Both the position numbers and the translations under genes were made by a program. Shown one piece after another: positions 44,465 to 55,964 of a DNA stretch of 64,000 bases (positions are counted from its first letter, which is position 1; the number at the start of each line of letters is the position of its first letter). Source of the DNA: Takakia lepidozioides (Eukaryota > Streptophyta > Takakiopsida > Takakiales > Takakiaceae); contig CM060731.1 of NCBI GenBank assembly GCA_030704615.1, positions 31,496,001 to 31,560,000 on the forward strand, read 5' to 3'. The notes beneath the pieces were generated by a model that was given only the letters and a program-made list of their open reading frames with translations, was not told the DNA's origin and did not search any database.

Positions 44465-45490
44465 CATCTTGCAGAGGAGGTTAACGTAAAATAATTTCTA
44501 ATTCGTGTTTTTCCGTAGAAATCCATTTGCGTAGTCATTTGTTCCGTTTGTGCAAAGTGAACCTAAACCTTCTTATTTAGTTCATTGATTTGGTTTTGCA
44601 ATTGAACAATTTGTGTGGATTTGCGCCTCCCATCTTGCTCTAATGCTTCATAAACTTTAATCACAAAGAGAAATCAACAACAAGTTAGAGGTGCTCCCAG
44701 AGGCTCTCTGGGGCTCCTCTGGATGTGGTGGATTTTCTTCTTCTTACAAAACCCCAAACCTGGTAAAGTTGGCCTAATTTCCAAGCTTCCATATTGCAAA
44801 CATTGGCACAGTGGACATGACGGAGCTGAAGTTGAGGATGGATGTCATTAAATGACTAGGGTCTTGAGGTTGATGTTCAATATATAGCTGGATAGTATAT
44901 AGAGCATCATTAACTTAGGAAATGACATTGCTTGGGCACTTGTGGAATTAGAACTTTCTCTTTTTGTTGTATCAACCTATCACAAAATCTAGATCCAAAT
45001 ACCATTGGCGCGCTAACCGTTGAGATGAGCGAGACCACAACTGTTTTTGTACCCCCTTTACATATATTTATGACAACAAATTTTGATAGACCAAATGAGT
45101 GGTTATCCTTTGTTGGTGTACATTATACCCACCAAATGATGTGTTAATTCTCAACAACTAGTTGGAGGTGCATAATGACATATAACTACTGTACATAGAT
45201 AGTAGGATTTTTCTAATACTCGATCTTTCACTCTTTTCTAGTGTAAAATTCTAGAGAGTAGAAAACACAGAACAATAATAGAGATATAACACAAATGGAA
45301 CATTTATCTAGTGCTGACTGTAGTACTCTTTCCACACCCACGAAAGGGGCAGCCAAAAGGTATAGGGGCTCGTACACCGGCCTATATGACATCTTCTCTC
45401 TCTCCAATTAAGCTTGCAAGATTCAAAGGATCAGAAAAATTTGAAGTTGAATACACAATTGCTCATACCAGGTTTGCTGTAAAGGTATGT
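44465..45490. other. Non-coding, nothing recognised
   Basis: AT-rich, short frames only. Confidence 0.4.
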
Positions 45491-45494
45491 TTTA

Positions 45495-46390
45495 TCACAT
45501 TCTGGGGATCATGGGCTCAGAAAAATGTTCTAACACATATGCACAGAAAATTTGTGACATTTTTGCAACCAACATATCTATGTTATGTCGGTTATCCTCT
45601 ACATTATTTGCTGAGCTATTGTCAATCAGTAGACTTGTGTCATCAACATAAAGTGAGCTAGATTTTATGCTGCTAGGACCGCTGACAGAGTTTGGGATTT
45701 TCAACCCCACAATGTCAACTGTGTTAATCTCTAATGGCCTGGTGACCAAGACCATCAGTTGCAATGAGAGAAAGGAAGGGCGCTAGGGGAGAGCTCTGTC
45801 TGACGGAGTGAAATAGAGCAATGAGTTTTTTTAGAAATTTGGAAATAACATGAATTGCTACTGAGTTTTGCAAAAAATAACCATGTATTTTGTTCATTGA
45901 AATTTGGATAGAATCATCCTCCTCTATACTTTCATCCATTTCTATCATCCATATTTGGCAAATTCATCCATAATTTATTTTTTATTTGGAAAAGTTTGGC
46001 GATTTCATCCATTTAAAAACAGGAAATTTCTGATAGAATATTCCATTTTATTTCTTGAGGTCGAAATTTGGTGATTATTTGCCACTAAAAGAATGGCTGG
46101 AATAGAGGGAAGGAGAGATAAATAACTCCATTGACGATCACCTTGCTCGATGTTGAAGAAAGCAAAATATGAATCTAGGAGAGAAAGTTACCGTTGATGC
46201 GGCGTTTCTCTACGGCACCCAACAGAAAGTTCCAATCAATAGTATCAAATGTTTTTTCAAAATCTAGCATAAGTAATGCTAGCAGTTGATTGGAGAACGA
46301 CTTGGCATGATGTATGGCCTCGTTGGCCAACAAAATATTATCAAGGATCATCCAATTTTTGAGAACCCAGTTTGCTAACGTCAAAAACAT
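45495..46390 (-). pseudogene. Old L1-type LINE reverse transcriptase fragment
   Basis: Minus-strand pieces in three frames: ILDNILLANEAIHHAKS with LLALLMLDFEKTFDTIDWNF (46330-46220), then VRQSSPLAPFLSLIATDGLG (about 45810), then SLYVDDTSLLIDNS (about 45640), which corresponds to the YADD box. The order is that of plant L1 RT. Many frame breaks; older than the LINE at 28-33 kb and of a different family. Confidence 0.7.
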
Positions 46391-46399
46391 TTGCGTAAC

Positions 46400-48640
46400 A
46401 TTTGCGTAACGTGGCTTGCACTAAGGCCTTTGGCTGTTTAGTTTAGGAAACAAGAAAACATGAAAATAAAAAATATAGGCGGCTCTTCAGCCTGGTATAA
46501 CTAGGGGTAGTATGTATGAGCGCTCACATTCAAACGGGCGGGTAGGTTGTTCTTGCCCGTTAGGGTTTCACGTGGCTGTGATGGTGGTGCACGTAACTGT
46601 ATCATTGTGGTCTGGACAAGCAGCAATGGATAATGATCTGCACAACAAGAAGTAGGCAATTGTTCCGGTGAAGAAGGGAGGAGCATTTCGCAGACTCCAT
46701 TTGATTATAGGTATGAGTCTCGAATGGCGGATGAAGTTGTTGTTTCTTCCACAATTCTGCTTGCTCTCGACTCCCGTACTAACGGGGCAGTTACATTACA
46801 ACCGAAGGGGTGAAGTGATGGCCAGGTTTTTGTATCCGCTTGAAGGTGGCCCAGTCGGGCTATCTTCCAACCCTGTCACTTCTGGCCTTCAAATTGCGGT
46901 GCACATTTTGGTTGTCCAATCTAATAAACCAACGAATTCCAACAACTCTTTGTTGGACGCGGGATACTTGGTGGGATGATAGACATGAAATTATCCGCGA
47001 CTGCTTCTAAGTGGAGCTTCACTGAAGATCGTAAGAGCTCAGCAACGTAGCTCTGTTTCAGCTTTGGCATGCTGGGAGGATCTGCGTGGTTAAAATCTGC
47101 GCTGGGCAAGGTACGGACACTATCACTCTGACTTTAAAAACTCTTCACTGGATGTAGCACGAGGAAAACTTCATGCGCTTGGAGAATATTCTGGGCAGTT
47201 GCTGACGCGATTACTCAGGTTCGGAGGAGCTGCAGTAGAAAGGTTCGATCACAGTAGCAAACACTAATTCTGCTTGTGCTGCCTTCAGGTCTTTTTGGAA
47301 GTGGTGTAAAAAGTCCATATATTTTTGTTCAGTTCGATAGGACCTTATATATTGCTATGGAGGATTGGAAATGTATGAAGCTGAAGTCGCACACGAAATA
47401 CTACACCGAGTCTTGTGCTTTTCAGGAGCCATGCATAACGAGTCATATAGGGCTTCCTATGGCTTGGTTCTTATCCTGGGGAAAAAATCTTGCACCCACA
47501 GCTACATGGGATCCTGCAAACCCCATGATTGCTCCATGAGTCCTTGTGCCACCGTAGCTCTCTCAATGCTAGCTCTAAAGAACTCTTGCTCGTCATATAG
47601 TAAGTTTGCCTCTACTATGGCCTATTTTTAGTGCTGCACCCTCTTAGATTCACAATGCAGCTCCCTTGCTGCGTCATAGGGTTTTAGTGCAAGGGCCTGT
47701 AATTGATCCCGCCCTTTACAAACACACATGCACTCTATATCAAGTCATTATCATTTTAACTCTCCAGCATGAAAATAGAGGCCACTCCCGAAAGGGAACA
47801 GTAGCCACAAGATGGAGTGGCTCTTAGTTACTCCGGCTTAGGCCGCAGTCCTGTCTCTCTCTCTCTCTCTCTCCAGCATGAAATACAAGTGAAGTATACG
47901 GAAGAGATCTCCCAAAGCGTAGCAGACATGTAGGGCTGTAGCAAAAGATGTAAGTGGAGTCTTCCAGGGTCCAATTTTGTTCCTTCGCAGCCTGGGAAAG
48001 TCTTAGTGAAGTAGCAATGAGTAACAGTAAGTATGCTGTCTTTCAAGCAACATATAAAATGCATAACCTCTGTCAGCATTTCTCCAAATGATGAGGGAGA
48101 TTGTGGATCAAAACTGTAGGAGGCTGCACTGGATTCATTCCACCCACCCAGCACCACTGACTGCCATGTTGCGCGTTGCTGGACTAAGTGGAGAGAGATG
48201 AGGGGTGGGAGGAGCAATGATGTTGTACTCAGAGGTATCTATTTTCTCGAGGAAGAAACACAACATCTCTGGACACAGGTATCCAAGCGAATGAAGGGTT
48301 TGAAGAAGAGATTAAGTGCAACTTAAGCCCAGCTTGTCCTGTTGAGGGCATATCACTTGATCTGTGGTAGGATGCAGCAACTCACTCATGGGGATATCCG
48401 ATGCAAGGGCCATGGTAGAAGGAAGGAAATATGAAAGTTATGCATCAGGACGATGCTCCTTGTGCCCCTCATTCTGGTGACCAGAGATTAATGGCAACAG
48501 CCCGGGGGTAAATCACCTTTGGGAGATTTGAGATCAAGTTGCAATGGAGCAAGGGAATGACAGATAAATCCAAACACGCAACGAAGTGTGAATTCCTCAA
48601 AAGAAAATGTACTGTGAACCTAGGGGACACTGAAAACTAA
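46400..48640. other. Intergenic, no gene recognised
   Basis: A CT dinucleotide run lies at 47853-47873. Open frames of up to 129 codons occur on both strands without domain signatures. The last few hundred bases are the likely promoter or 5' UTR side of the WD40 gene. Confidence 0.4.
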
Positions 48641-48648
48641 ATGGAAGT

Positions 48649-50826
48649 ATGAAAACAGAGTTGGTGTTGGTGTGTGTAGCCCACCCCTCTACAGCTTCAA
48701 CACTAGGCAATCCTCCCTCCTGGCCCTTTCCTCTCCATTCTGGCAACACGAGGGAATTCACAGGGGTAGTGCAATGGGACCAAAACCATACATTCCGTCT
48801 GGCTGCCATAAGAGCTGGGGGCATTTTGCAGACATATACTCTTGAAAACTGCCAGGGCAAGGCTTGCCCCCACCTCTCTCCCTCATCAGCTTTACAACTG
48901 CACATTTCTTATGGGAAAGGGCAGCTGGACTCTTGGTTGAATCAGGGGTCGAAAGCTGTAAATGTGCAGTGGGGTAGCTTCGAATTTATTCCTGGGCGAT
49001 CCAACGAAATCGTCTTCTTCCAGGTGAATTCAAGCCGGATTTTGTCGGCAGAGTTGCCATGTCCATCTGGCCACCGTATTTATGATGTCAGTGTCAGGAG
49101 CAAGGACACCTTCGCAGCCGCAGAAAGGAGCAAAGTGTACTGTGTTGGTCGCCACTCTTCATCAATTTTGTGCATTGCACTGAGAGCTGATGGGCTGGCT
49201 ATGGCTTCTACAGCAATAGATGGATGTGTTCGTGTCTGGAGGCTCTCTGATGGAGCAATGCTCTTTCAGACCTTTGTTAGTATTGCAAATCTTATGCAGC
49301 AGCATGCCTCTGGTCAATTGAGTGAGGGACAGTCTCATGTAGTCTCTGGTGTGAGTGCTGAGGCATTGCAAGCTTCTTGGATGTCTCTACGGATTTTGGG
49401 GTTTGTTCAGAAATCACGGGGAGTTGTTATGGGGTGTCAGGATGGGAATCTCCGCCTCTGGGCCATGGAATCTACAGGTATAGATCCTGACAAGCTCTCC
49501 CCGGGCTTAATGCATTTGAAGTCCACTGAGACTCTTTTCTCTTCAGACATGGCTCCAGTCTCTGCACTTGCCCTACACTCTCTGGAGAGAACTGATTCTG
49601 TTTCTTCACCTTCAAAAGGTGAACAAGGGACAGGTATGTTATGCATCACATACATTTATACCTAATTGTGAATAGGTACCTTTATGCAGTATGTATCTTG
49701 CCATTCAAGATTAAACTGTATATATGGGTCATAAGGCTATTTTACATCACGAATTCTTGGCCTTGCAGGGGCTCATCACGGCCCCGTAATTTCAAATAGA
49801 AACCATCAACATGGGATTGATCCACCCACATCTTCCACCTGGGACGGTCATGCAGTTTCTTCTATCAATTTGCTGAGAAATCAATCCTTGACTTGATGTT
49901 CATCTGTCGCATCCTGACAAGGTGCAACCAGCCTTTAAAGAGCTGTCAATAAAAGTGCTTCTGCACGCTAATTTTAAAGTCTATTTTAATTGTCAATTTA
50001 TAGACAGTCAGGACTCTATTGGTTTGGTTTTGGAGCACCCTCACCCCATTTGAACCAGAGTCTTGGAACAGTATTTTCACATCATGTGCAATTTGGATAT
50101 ATATGACTCTCTTCATTTGGGACTGCATTCTTGCATGTGCGTCAAGAAGGCTCTGGACATGAAGAAGTGGGTTGGAATTCTGGTCAATACTCCCCCGACC
50201 TACCTGAAACAGAAGTTGTCTCAACAAGGACGCCTCCCCCGGGATTCATGGCTATTGGAACCAGCAAGGGTGGTTTAAAAGTGTGGGTTCTGTATTTTGG
50301 CTCTGAAAGGTGGGTGCCAGCTTGGACAGGTTCCGCTGGGGGCGTGCCCATTGTATGCCTCAGCTTCCGTGCAGATGGAGGCCTCCTTGCTGCAGGGACT
50401 TCATGCCTCAGAAACTCCTTCCCTGGTGATTTTCCCAAAGAAAAACTGAGTGGCTTGTTGGACCGAGTGTCTCTTTATGACACTTCAACTTGGAGCTGTG
50501 TTGGTTCCCTTAGTTTTAAATCCCGCTTGGGGTCTTGCCTTTTCTACCGGCCAGCTCTTGAAGGCCATGCCAAAAAAATAAAGCTAACAACAGACTGTAA
50601 CATTTTGGTGGTTTGCACCAGCGATGGCCTCGAGGCACACTTTCTGCCAGGATGTGGACAAGTGGTCATGGATGAGCCTCTGAAGAGAAATGGGGCCAAG
50701 ACTGTGCATTGGGCAGATTTCAGAAAGGAAACTCATAATGAGTTCAGGTATTGCTTAAACAACTATTCCATTATCCGAAAGGATAATTCATTAAGCATCC
50801 ATTCGATTAATCTGAATGTAGAATAG
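48649..50826 (+). CDS. WD40-repeat protein, multi-exon
   Basis: Exon A (48649-49633, donor GGGACAG then GTATGT) encodes WD40-like blades: SILCIALRADGLAMAST, then DGCVRVWRLSDGAMLF, and GVVMGCQDGNLRLWAME. A second exon follows an acceptor at 49768-49769 (CCTTGCAG) and continues in phase with HHGPVISN and STWDGHAVSSINLL until a stop near 49900. A third region (about 50140-50826) gives FMAIGTSKGGLKVWVL, then VCLSFRADGGLLAAGTS and RVSLYDTSTWSCVGSL. WD40 blades form a beta-propeller scaffold. I cannot name an orthologue. The first exon's start could lie further upstream. A frame break or missed intron separates the second and third parts. Confidence 0.6.
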
Positions 50827-51085
50827 GACTGACTGCACATACTAGTCCTGCAAATTCTTCTTCACATAAATTTTTGCTTAAAGAAGAGTAGCTCCCCTGG
50901 GAGTCCTGCCGTGATGATGAGTCTGAAAATGAACAGGAAGCAAAGAGTTCTCTTGCATGATGCCTGATTTATAGTCTGTGCATGTCATGAGGATGCTTTA
51001 CATGCTTAATTCCAGAAGACAGTGGAACATGTCTCTTGCCTTATGGACATCATTCACACCCTCATGGTTTGCATTCATGTGCTGA

Positions 51086-54000
51086 TGTAGTGTACCTCAC
51101 TTGGGATCCCCAAAATCTCCCCAACAATGGCAGCCAGGGAAGAGCCCTCTTGACGAGGAGTCAATGGGCAGTGTCAAAGCAAGCATGGGCAATGGAGACA
51201 CGGCAGTGATGTGCGAGATTTGCAAGGAGCCAAGAAGGCTCCTTGGGGGCAGCTTTGGAGGAAGCAAGGGTGAAAAGATTAGGAAGTCGATTGAAACCTC
51301 AGAAAAGTGTTGCATTCATAAAGATCCACAAACGTCTTTTGAGGACAGGTCCAACAGAGACCGGGATCAAAGAGCTAGAAATTATGGCAAAGAAATGTGT
51401 GAAGTTTGTCACCACCCATTTGAACGGAGCAGTCACAGTGTAAAGGACCTTGAAAGGTGTCAAGTTTGTCACCACCCTAAGGAGCATGATAACAGGAATC
51501 ACAGCACCCCCAGTAAAGAGGTCCACGAGAAAGGGATATGCCACCAAATCCAGGGTTGCAGGAAGGAACAGAACAGCCCCAGTGAAGGAGACCCAAATAT
51601 GTGTCAGGAGATCTGTCACCACCTACGTAACGAGCAGGTACAGAGTACCCATGATGAAGTGAACGAAGAGAAGTGTCACCTCCATTTCAATGACCACTCA
51701 GGTAAGGAACAGAGCAGGCCCCCTAAAGAGGGCATTGAAATTTGCAAAGTATGTCACCATCAGATAATGGAACATGGTCAGAAGAATCTGAGCAGCCACC
51801 GTAAAGAAGACCCACAAAGGTGTCAAGTTTGTCATTGCCCAGTAAAGGAGCACGTTCAGCGTGGCCATGGCAAAGAGGACCAAGTGAAGTGCCACCTCCA
51901 CCCAATTAAGGACCACACACAAGACGAACAGAGAAGCCACACCAAAGAGGACATAGCAAGTGGCCAAGTTTGTGACCACCCCTTAAAGGAGCACAATCAT
52001 GAGAAGCATCGAAGCCACAGGAAAGAGGAGCTAGAAAGGTGTCAAGTTTGTAATGGCCGATTGCAAGAGCACACTGGAAGGGCAAAGAGTGGCCACAGGG
52101 GTGAGGAGCAAGAGAGGTGCCATCTCCCCACAATCAAGGACCACAAACAGGTGGAACCGAGTGGCCACAGCAAAGAGGACTTCAAAGAAAGCTCCCAAGT
52201 TTGTTGCCACCCAATGAAAGAGCACATTGAAGCGGTAAGGAGTGCTCACCCTGAAGAGGGCCAAGAGAAGTGCCACCTCCATCCAATCAATGGCCAGGCA
52301 CAGGAGCAGAGAAGCCACAGCAAAGAGGACCAACAAGAAAGCTGCCGAGTTTGTCACCACCCGATGAAAGAGCACATTCAAAGGTTAAAGATAGACACTG
52401 AAGAGGACGATGAGAAATGCCACCTGCACCCAATCAGGGACCATCCACATGAAGGACAGAGAAGCCACAGCAAAAAGGACCAAGAAGAAAGCTGCCAAGT
52501 TTGTCACCACCCGATGAAAGAGCACATTCAAAGGTTAAAGATAGACACTGAAGAGGACGATGAGAAATGCCACCTGCACCCTATCAGGGACCATCCACAT
52601 AAAGAACAGAGAAGCCACAGCAAAAAGGACCAAGAAGAAAGCTGCCAAGTTTGGCACCACCCGATGAAAGAGCACATTCAAAGGTTAGAGATAGAAACTG
52701 AAGAGGACGATGAGAAATGCCACCTGCACCCAATCAGGGACCATCCACATAAAGAACAGAGAAGCCACAGCAAAAAGGACCAAGAAGAAAGCTGCCAAGT
52801 TTGTCACCACCCAATGAAAGAGCACATTCAAAGGTTAAAGATAGACACTGAAGAGGACGATGAGAAATGCCACCTGCACCCAATCAGGGACCATCCACAT
52901 AAAGAACAGAGAAGCCACAGCAGAAAGGACCAAGAAGAAAGCTGCCAAGTTTGTCACCACCCGATGAAAGAGCACATTCAAAGGTTAAAGATAGAAACTG
53001 AAGAGGACGATGAGAAATGCCACCTGCACCCAATCAGGGACCATCCACATAAAGAACAGAGAAGCCACAGCAAAAAGGACCAAGAAGAAAGCTGCCAAGT
53101 TTGTCACCACCCGATGAAGGAGCACATTCAAAGGATAAAGAGACGCACTGAAGAGGCCTATGAGAAATGCCACCTGCACCCAATCAAGGACCACCCACAG
53201 AAGGAGAAAAGCCACAGCAAAAAGGACCAAGAAGGAAGCTGCCAAGTTTTTCACGACCTGATGAAAGAGCACATTCAAAGGATAGAGAGACACACTGAAG
53301 AGGACGACAAGAAATGCCATCTGCACCCAATCAAGGACCACCCACAGAAAGAGAAAAGCCACAGCAAAAAGGACCAAGCAGAAAGCTGCCAAGTTTGTTG
53401 CCACCCAATGAGAGGTCACATTCAAAGGATAAAGAGTAGTCACACCGAAAAGGTCCAAGAGAAATGCCATCTCCACCCGATGAAGGACAAGTCACAGAAG
53501 GAACAGAGCGGCCAGAGCAAAACTGAGGTAGAAGAAAGCTGCCAAGTTTGTTGCCACCCAATGAATGATCACATTCAAAGGATTAAGAGTAGCCACACTG
53601 AAAGGGTCCAAGAGAAATGCCATCTACACCCAATGAAGGGCAAGTCACAGAAGGAACAGAGTGGCTACAGCAAAATGGAGGTAGAAGAAAGCTGCCAAGT
53701 TTGTCGCCACCCAATGAATGATCACATTCAAAGGATTAAGAGTAATCACACTGAAAGGGTCCAAGAGAAATGCCATCTCCACCCAATGAAGGGCAGCTCA
53801 CAGAAGGAACAGAGCGGCCACAGCAAAACGGAGGTAGAAGAAAAATGCCAAGTTTGTCACCACCCAATGAAGGAGAACATTCAGAGGACAGAGGAAAGCC
53901 ACAGTGGAGACAAACCAGACAGGGGTCAAGTTTGTCACACTCAGAGGGTAGAGAGTAGTCACTACAAAGAGGACGACGATAAGTGCCACCTCCACCCAAT

Positions 54001-55687
54001 TAAGAACCACAGACAAGAAGAACACACTGGCCAACCCGCCAAAAAGGACCTAGAAAAGTGCCAAATTTGTCACCACCTGATGAAGGAACACAATCGGGAG
54101 ATGCATAAAAGCCACCATGCAGAGCTAGGAAGGTGTCAAGTTTGTTGTAGAGAAGCGAAGAAGCACACTCAAAAAATACCGAGTGGCCACAGCGAAGAGG
54201 GCCAAGAGAAGTGTCAGCTCCACCCAATCAAGGGTTATATTGCCCAGAGTAAAGAGGACCAAGAGAAATGTCCTCATGCCCCAACAAATGGCCACATTCC
54301 CAAAGAACAGAATAATTACCGCAAACAGGACCAAGACAGGTGCCAAGTCTATTGCTGCTCAAGGAAGCAACATGATCAGAAGAACTGGAGCGGGCACATA
54401 GACAAACAAGAAAAGTGTCGTGTTCACCAGAGCAAGGGCCATAGTGGTAAGAAACAGAGCAGTAATGAGGACCTCACAACTTGTGAAGTATGTGTCAGAC
54501 CAAGGAAGGGTCATCCTCAGAGGGTACATAAGAGGCAGAGCAGCAACAGTAAAGAGGACTTATCAAAGTGCCAAATCTGCCACCGGTCAATTAAGGACCA
54601 GATTCCAAAGGAACAAAGTAGCAAAGAGGATATCGAGAGGTGCCAAGTTTGTCTCCATCCGATTGAAGAGCATGCTGATAAGGAAGAGAACAGCCACAGT
54701 AAAGATAATTTTGAAAGGTGTCAAATCTGTCACCACCCAGTGAAGGACCATATCTTGATGGAGCAGAATATAAATGAACAGAGCAGCCACAGGGAGGAGG
54801 GCAATGAAGAGTGCCCTATCGATAAAATGCAAAGTAATTGTGGTGACCAGGTACATGAAAGGTGTGAGTTTTGTCTTCCTCCAATGAAAAATCACAATCA
54901 AAAGGTAGAGAAGAGCTGCAGAAATGATGGTCAATCAGACTTTTGCCGGCACTATGACAGCTACTGTACAGGGCTGCATGAAGAGTGCTCCATGCATAGA
55001 TTTGGGGACTCTTGCAGCATTGAGGGTGGCGTAAAGCATATTGGGAAAAAAAGGACTCTGGAAGAGCCTGCAATGCGTTGGTTAAAAAGGGTGATAGCTA
55101 CAAGAAACATCCCATCATATATCATCCACCAGTATTGTTTAGGCAGGCGTGTGTGCCCCCCAATAGTCAAGAAGCAGATGTGCATGGGCTGCACAAAGAA
55201 AATGGAGTTGCAGCAGCAGGGGGATGCTGAGAGAAAGAAAACTTCCCCTCAGCATGTTAGTCTTCTTCCATCAAGAGTCTCCGCAATGAAAACTCATCCA
55301 TGTAAGCGGCAAAAATTGCGCTTCTGTACAGGACAACATCGAGGGAAGGGTGAAGCTCATGGGTTGGTGCCGAATATGACTACAAGGTTCACAATATTGC
55401 CAGTGGTTTTGCTATCCAATGATCCCACCAGGGGTGTATGGGCGCGCAAGGGGATCCAAGAAGGTAAGGAGGGTACAAATGCACATCTGGGGTGTTGTTC
55501 TCATCGTTGGGTTTCAATGCTCGATACAACCAGAAAGGTTGGCGAGGGAGCTTCTGACTTGTCAAGGAACTCCACAACCCCACTCATGCAGGCAAGTTTT
55601 TCGTTTGACATTTTTGTGTCCAAACCAACTAACAGACTAGGTCCAATTCATGGACAAGAGTTGATCCACAGAACTTCTGATGGATAG
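51086..55687 (+). CDS. Long exon encoding tandem Cys/His-rich repeats
   Basis: One open frame of more than 1,500 codons, from a stop at 51083 to 55687. A likely 3' splice site (GATGTAG) at 51089-51090 and a likely donor (AAG then GTAAGG) at 55464 suggest an internal exon. The first in-frame ATG reads MGSVKASMGNGD. The protein alternates two mini-modules: CQVCHHPMKEHIQR (CxxCHH) and KCHLHPIRDHPHK (CHLHPI-DH), linked by charged Ser/His/Lys/Glu spacers. From about 52313 to 53210 six units repeat at exactly 150 bp (50 residues); outside this the units are more diverged. The modules look suited to bind metal. No known domain recognised. The C-terminal 200 residues are not repetitive. Confidence 0.75.
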   Translation, partial: CSVPHLGSPKSPQQWQPGKSPLDEESMGSVKASMGNGDTAVMCEICKEPRRLLGGSFGGSKGEKIRKSIETSEKCCIHKDPQTSFEDRSNRDRDQRARNYGKEMCEVCHHPFERSSHSVKDLERCQVCHHPKEHDNRNHSTPSKEVHEKGICHQIQGCRKEQNSPSEGDPNMCQEICHHLRNEQVQSTHDEVNEEKCHLHFNDHSGKEQSRPPKEGIEICKVCHHQIMEHGQKNLSSHRKEDPQRCQVCHCPVKEHVQRGHGKEDQVKCHLHPIKDHTQDEQRSHTKEDIASGQVCDHPLKEHNHEKHRSHRKEELERCQVCNGRLQEHTGRAKSGHRGEEQERCHLPTIKDHKQVEPSGHSKEDFKESSQVCCHPMKEHIEAVRSAHPEEGQEKCHLHPINGQAQEQRSHSKEDQQESCRVCHHPMKEHIQRLKIDTEEDDEKCHLHPIRDHPHEGQRSHSKKDQEESCQVCHHPMKEHIQRLKIDTEEDDEKCHLHPIRDHPHKEQRSHSKKDQEESCQVWHHPMKEHIQRLEIETEEDDEKCHLHPIRDHPHKEQRSHSKKDQEESCQVCHHPMKEHIQRLKIDTEEDDEKCHLHPIRDHPHKEQRSHSRKDQEESCQVCHHPMKEHIQRLKIETEEDDEKCHLHPIRDHPHKEQRSHSKKDQEESCQVCHHPMKEHIQRIKRRTEEAYEKCHLHPIKDHPQKEKSHSKKDQEGSCQVFHDLMKEHIQRIERHTEEDDKKCHLHPIKDHPQKEKSHSKKDQAESCQVCCHPMRGHIQRIKSSHTEKVQEKCHLHPMKDKSQKEQSGQSKTEVEESCQVCCHPMNDHIQRIKSSHTERVQEKCHLHPMKGKSQKEQSGYSKMEVEESCQVCRHPMNDHIQRIKSNHTERVQEKCHLHPMKGSSQKEQSGHSKTEVEEKCQVCHHPMKENIQRTEESHSGDKPDRGQVCHTQRVESSHYKEDDDKCHLHPIKNHRQEEHTGQPAKKDLEKCQICHHLMKEHNREMHKSHHAELGRCQVCCREAKKHTQKIPSGHSEEGQEKCQLHPIKGYIAQSKEDQEKCPHAPTNGHIPKEQNNYRKQDQDRCQVYCCSRKQHDQKNWSGHIDKQEKCRVHQSKGHSGKKQSSNEDLTTCEVCVRPRKGHPQRVHKRQSSNSKEDLSKCQICHRSIKDQIPKEQSSKEDIERCQVCLHPIEEHADKEENSHSKDNFERCQICHHPVKDHILMEQNINEQSSHREEGNEECPIDKMQSNCGDQVHERCEFCLPPMKNHNQKVEKSCRNDGQSDFCRHYDSYCTGLHEECSMHRFGDSCSIEGGVKHIGKKRTLEEPAMRWLKRVIATRNIPSYIIHQYCLGRRVCPPIVKKQMCMGCTKKMELQQQGDAERKKTSPQHVSLLPSRVSAMKTHPCKRQKLRFCTGQHRGKGEAHGLVPNMTTRFTILPVVLLSNDPTRGVWARKGIQEGKEGTNAHLGCCSHRWVSMLDTTRKVGEGASDLSRNSTTPLMQASFSFDIFVSKPTNRLGPIHGQELIHRTSDG
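52313..53212 (+). repeat. 150-bp coding tandem repeat, six near-identical units
   Basis: AGCCACAGCAAAAAGGACC recurs at 52463, 52613, 52763, 52913 and 53063, with a first, slightly different unit at 52313. The period is exactly 150 bp, so the reading frame is kept. The near identity implies recent amplification or homogenisation. Confidence 0.95.
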
Positions 55688-55964
55688 TGGTTCTCAGTCC
55701 AGGCTGGATATTTTAAGATTCCCGTTGCTGCGATATTACAGAAGATTTCATGTGCCCATAGCTCGTTGGTAAGCTGTTGAAGAGGGAAATGTTGTCAGGC
55801 TTTATAATTCAGCCTCACAGCCCCTCTACTCGAGAAAGCCTTCCTACATGTTCCATTTTACTCTCCTGCTATCTCCCTCCCCTTCTCCCCTTTCCTGCTT
55901 ACTGACTTTTTGGGCCCGAAGTGCTTCCAGTGCCCCTCAAAAAAGATGTTATCTCTGACTGCAG

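Noticed and set aside
52313-53212. CRISPR-like regular repeat
   Set aside because: The repeats are contiguous coding units in an open frame, without unique spacers, in a eukaryotic setting.
51299-54934. Many minus-strand open frames of 60-160 codons opposite the Cys/His repeat exon
   Set aside because: They repeat with the same 150-bp period and are shadows of the plus-strand repeats, giving hydrophobic LFAVA-type translations.
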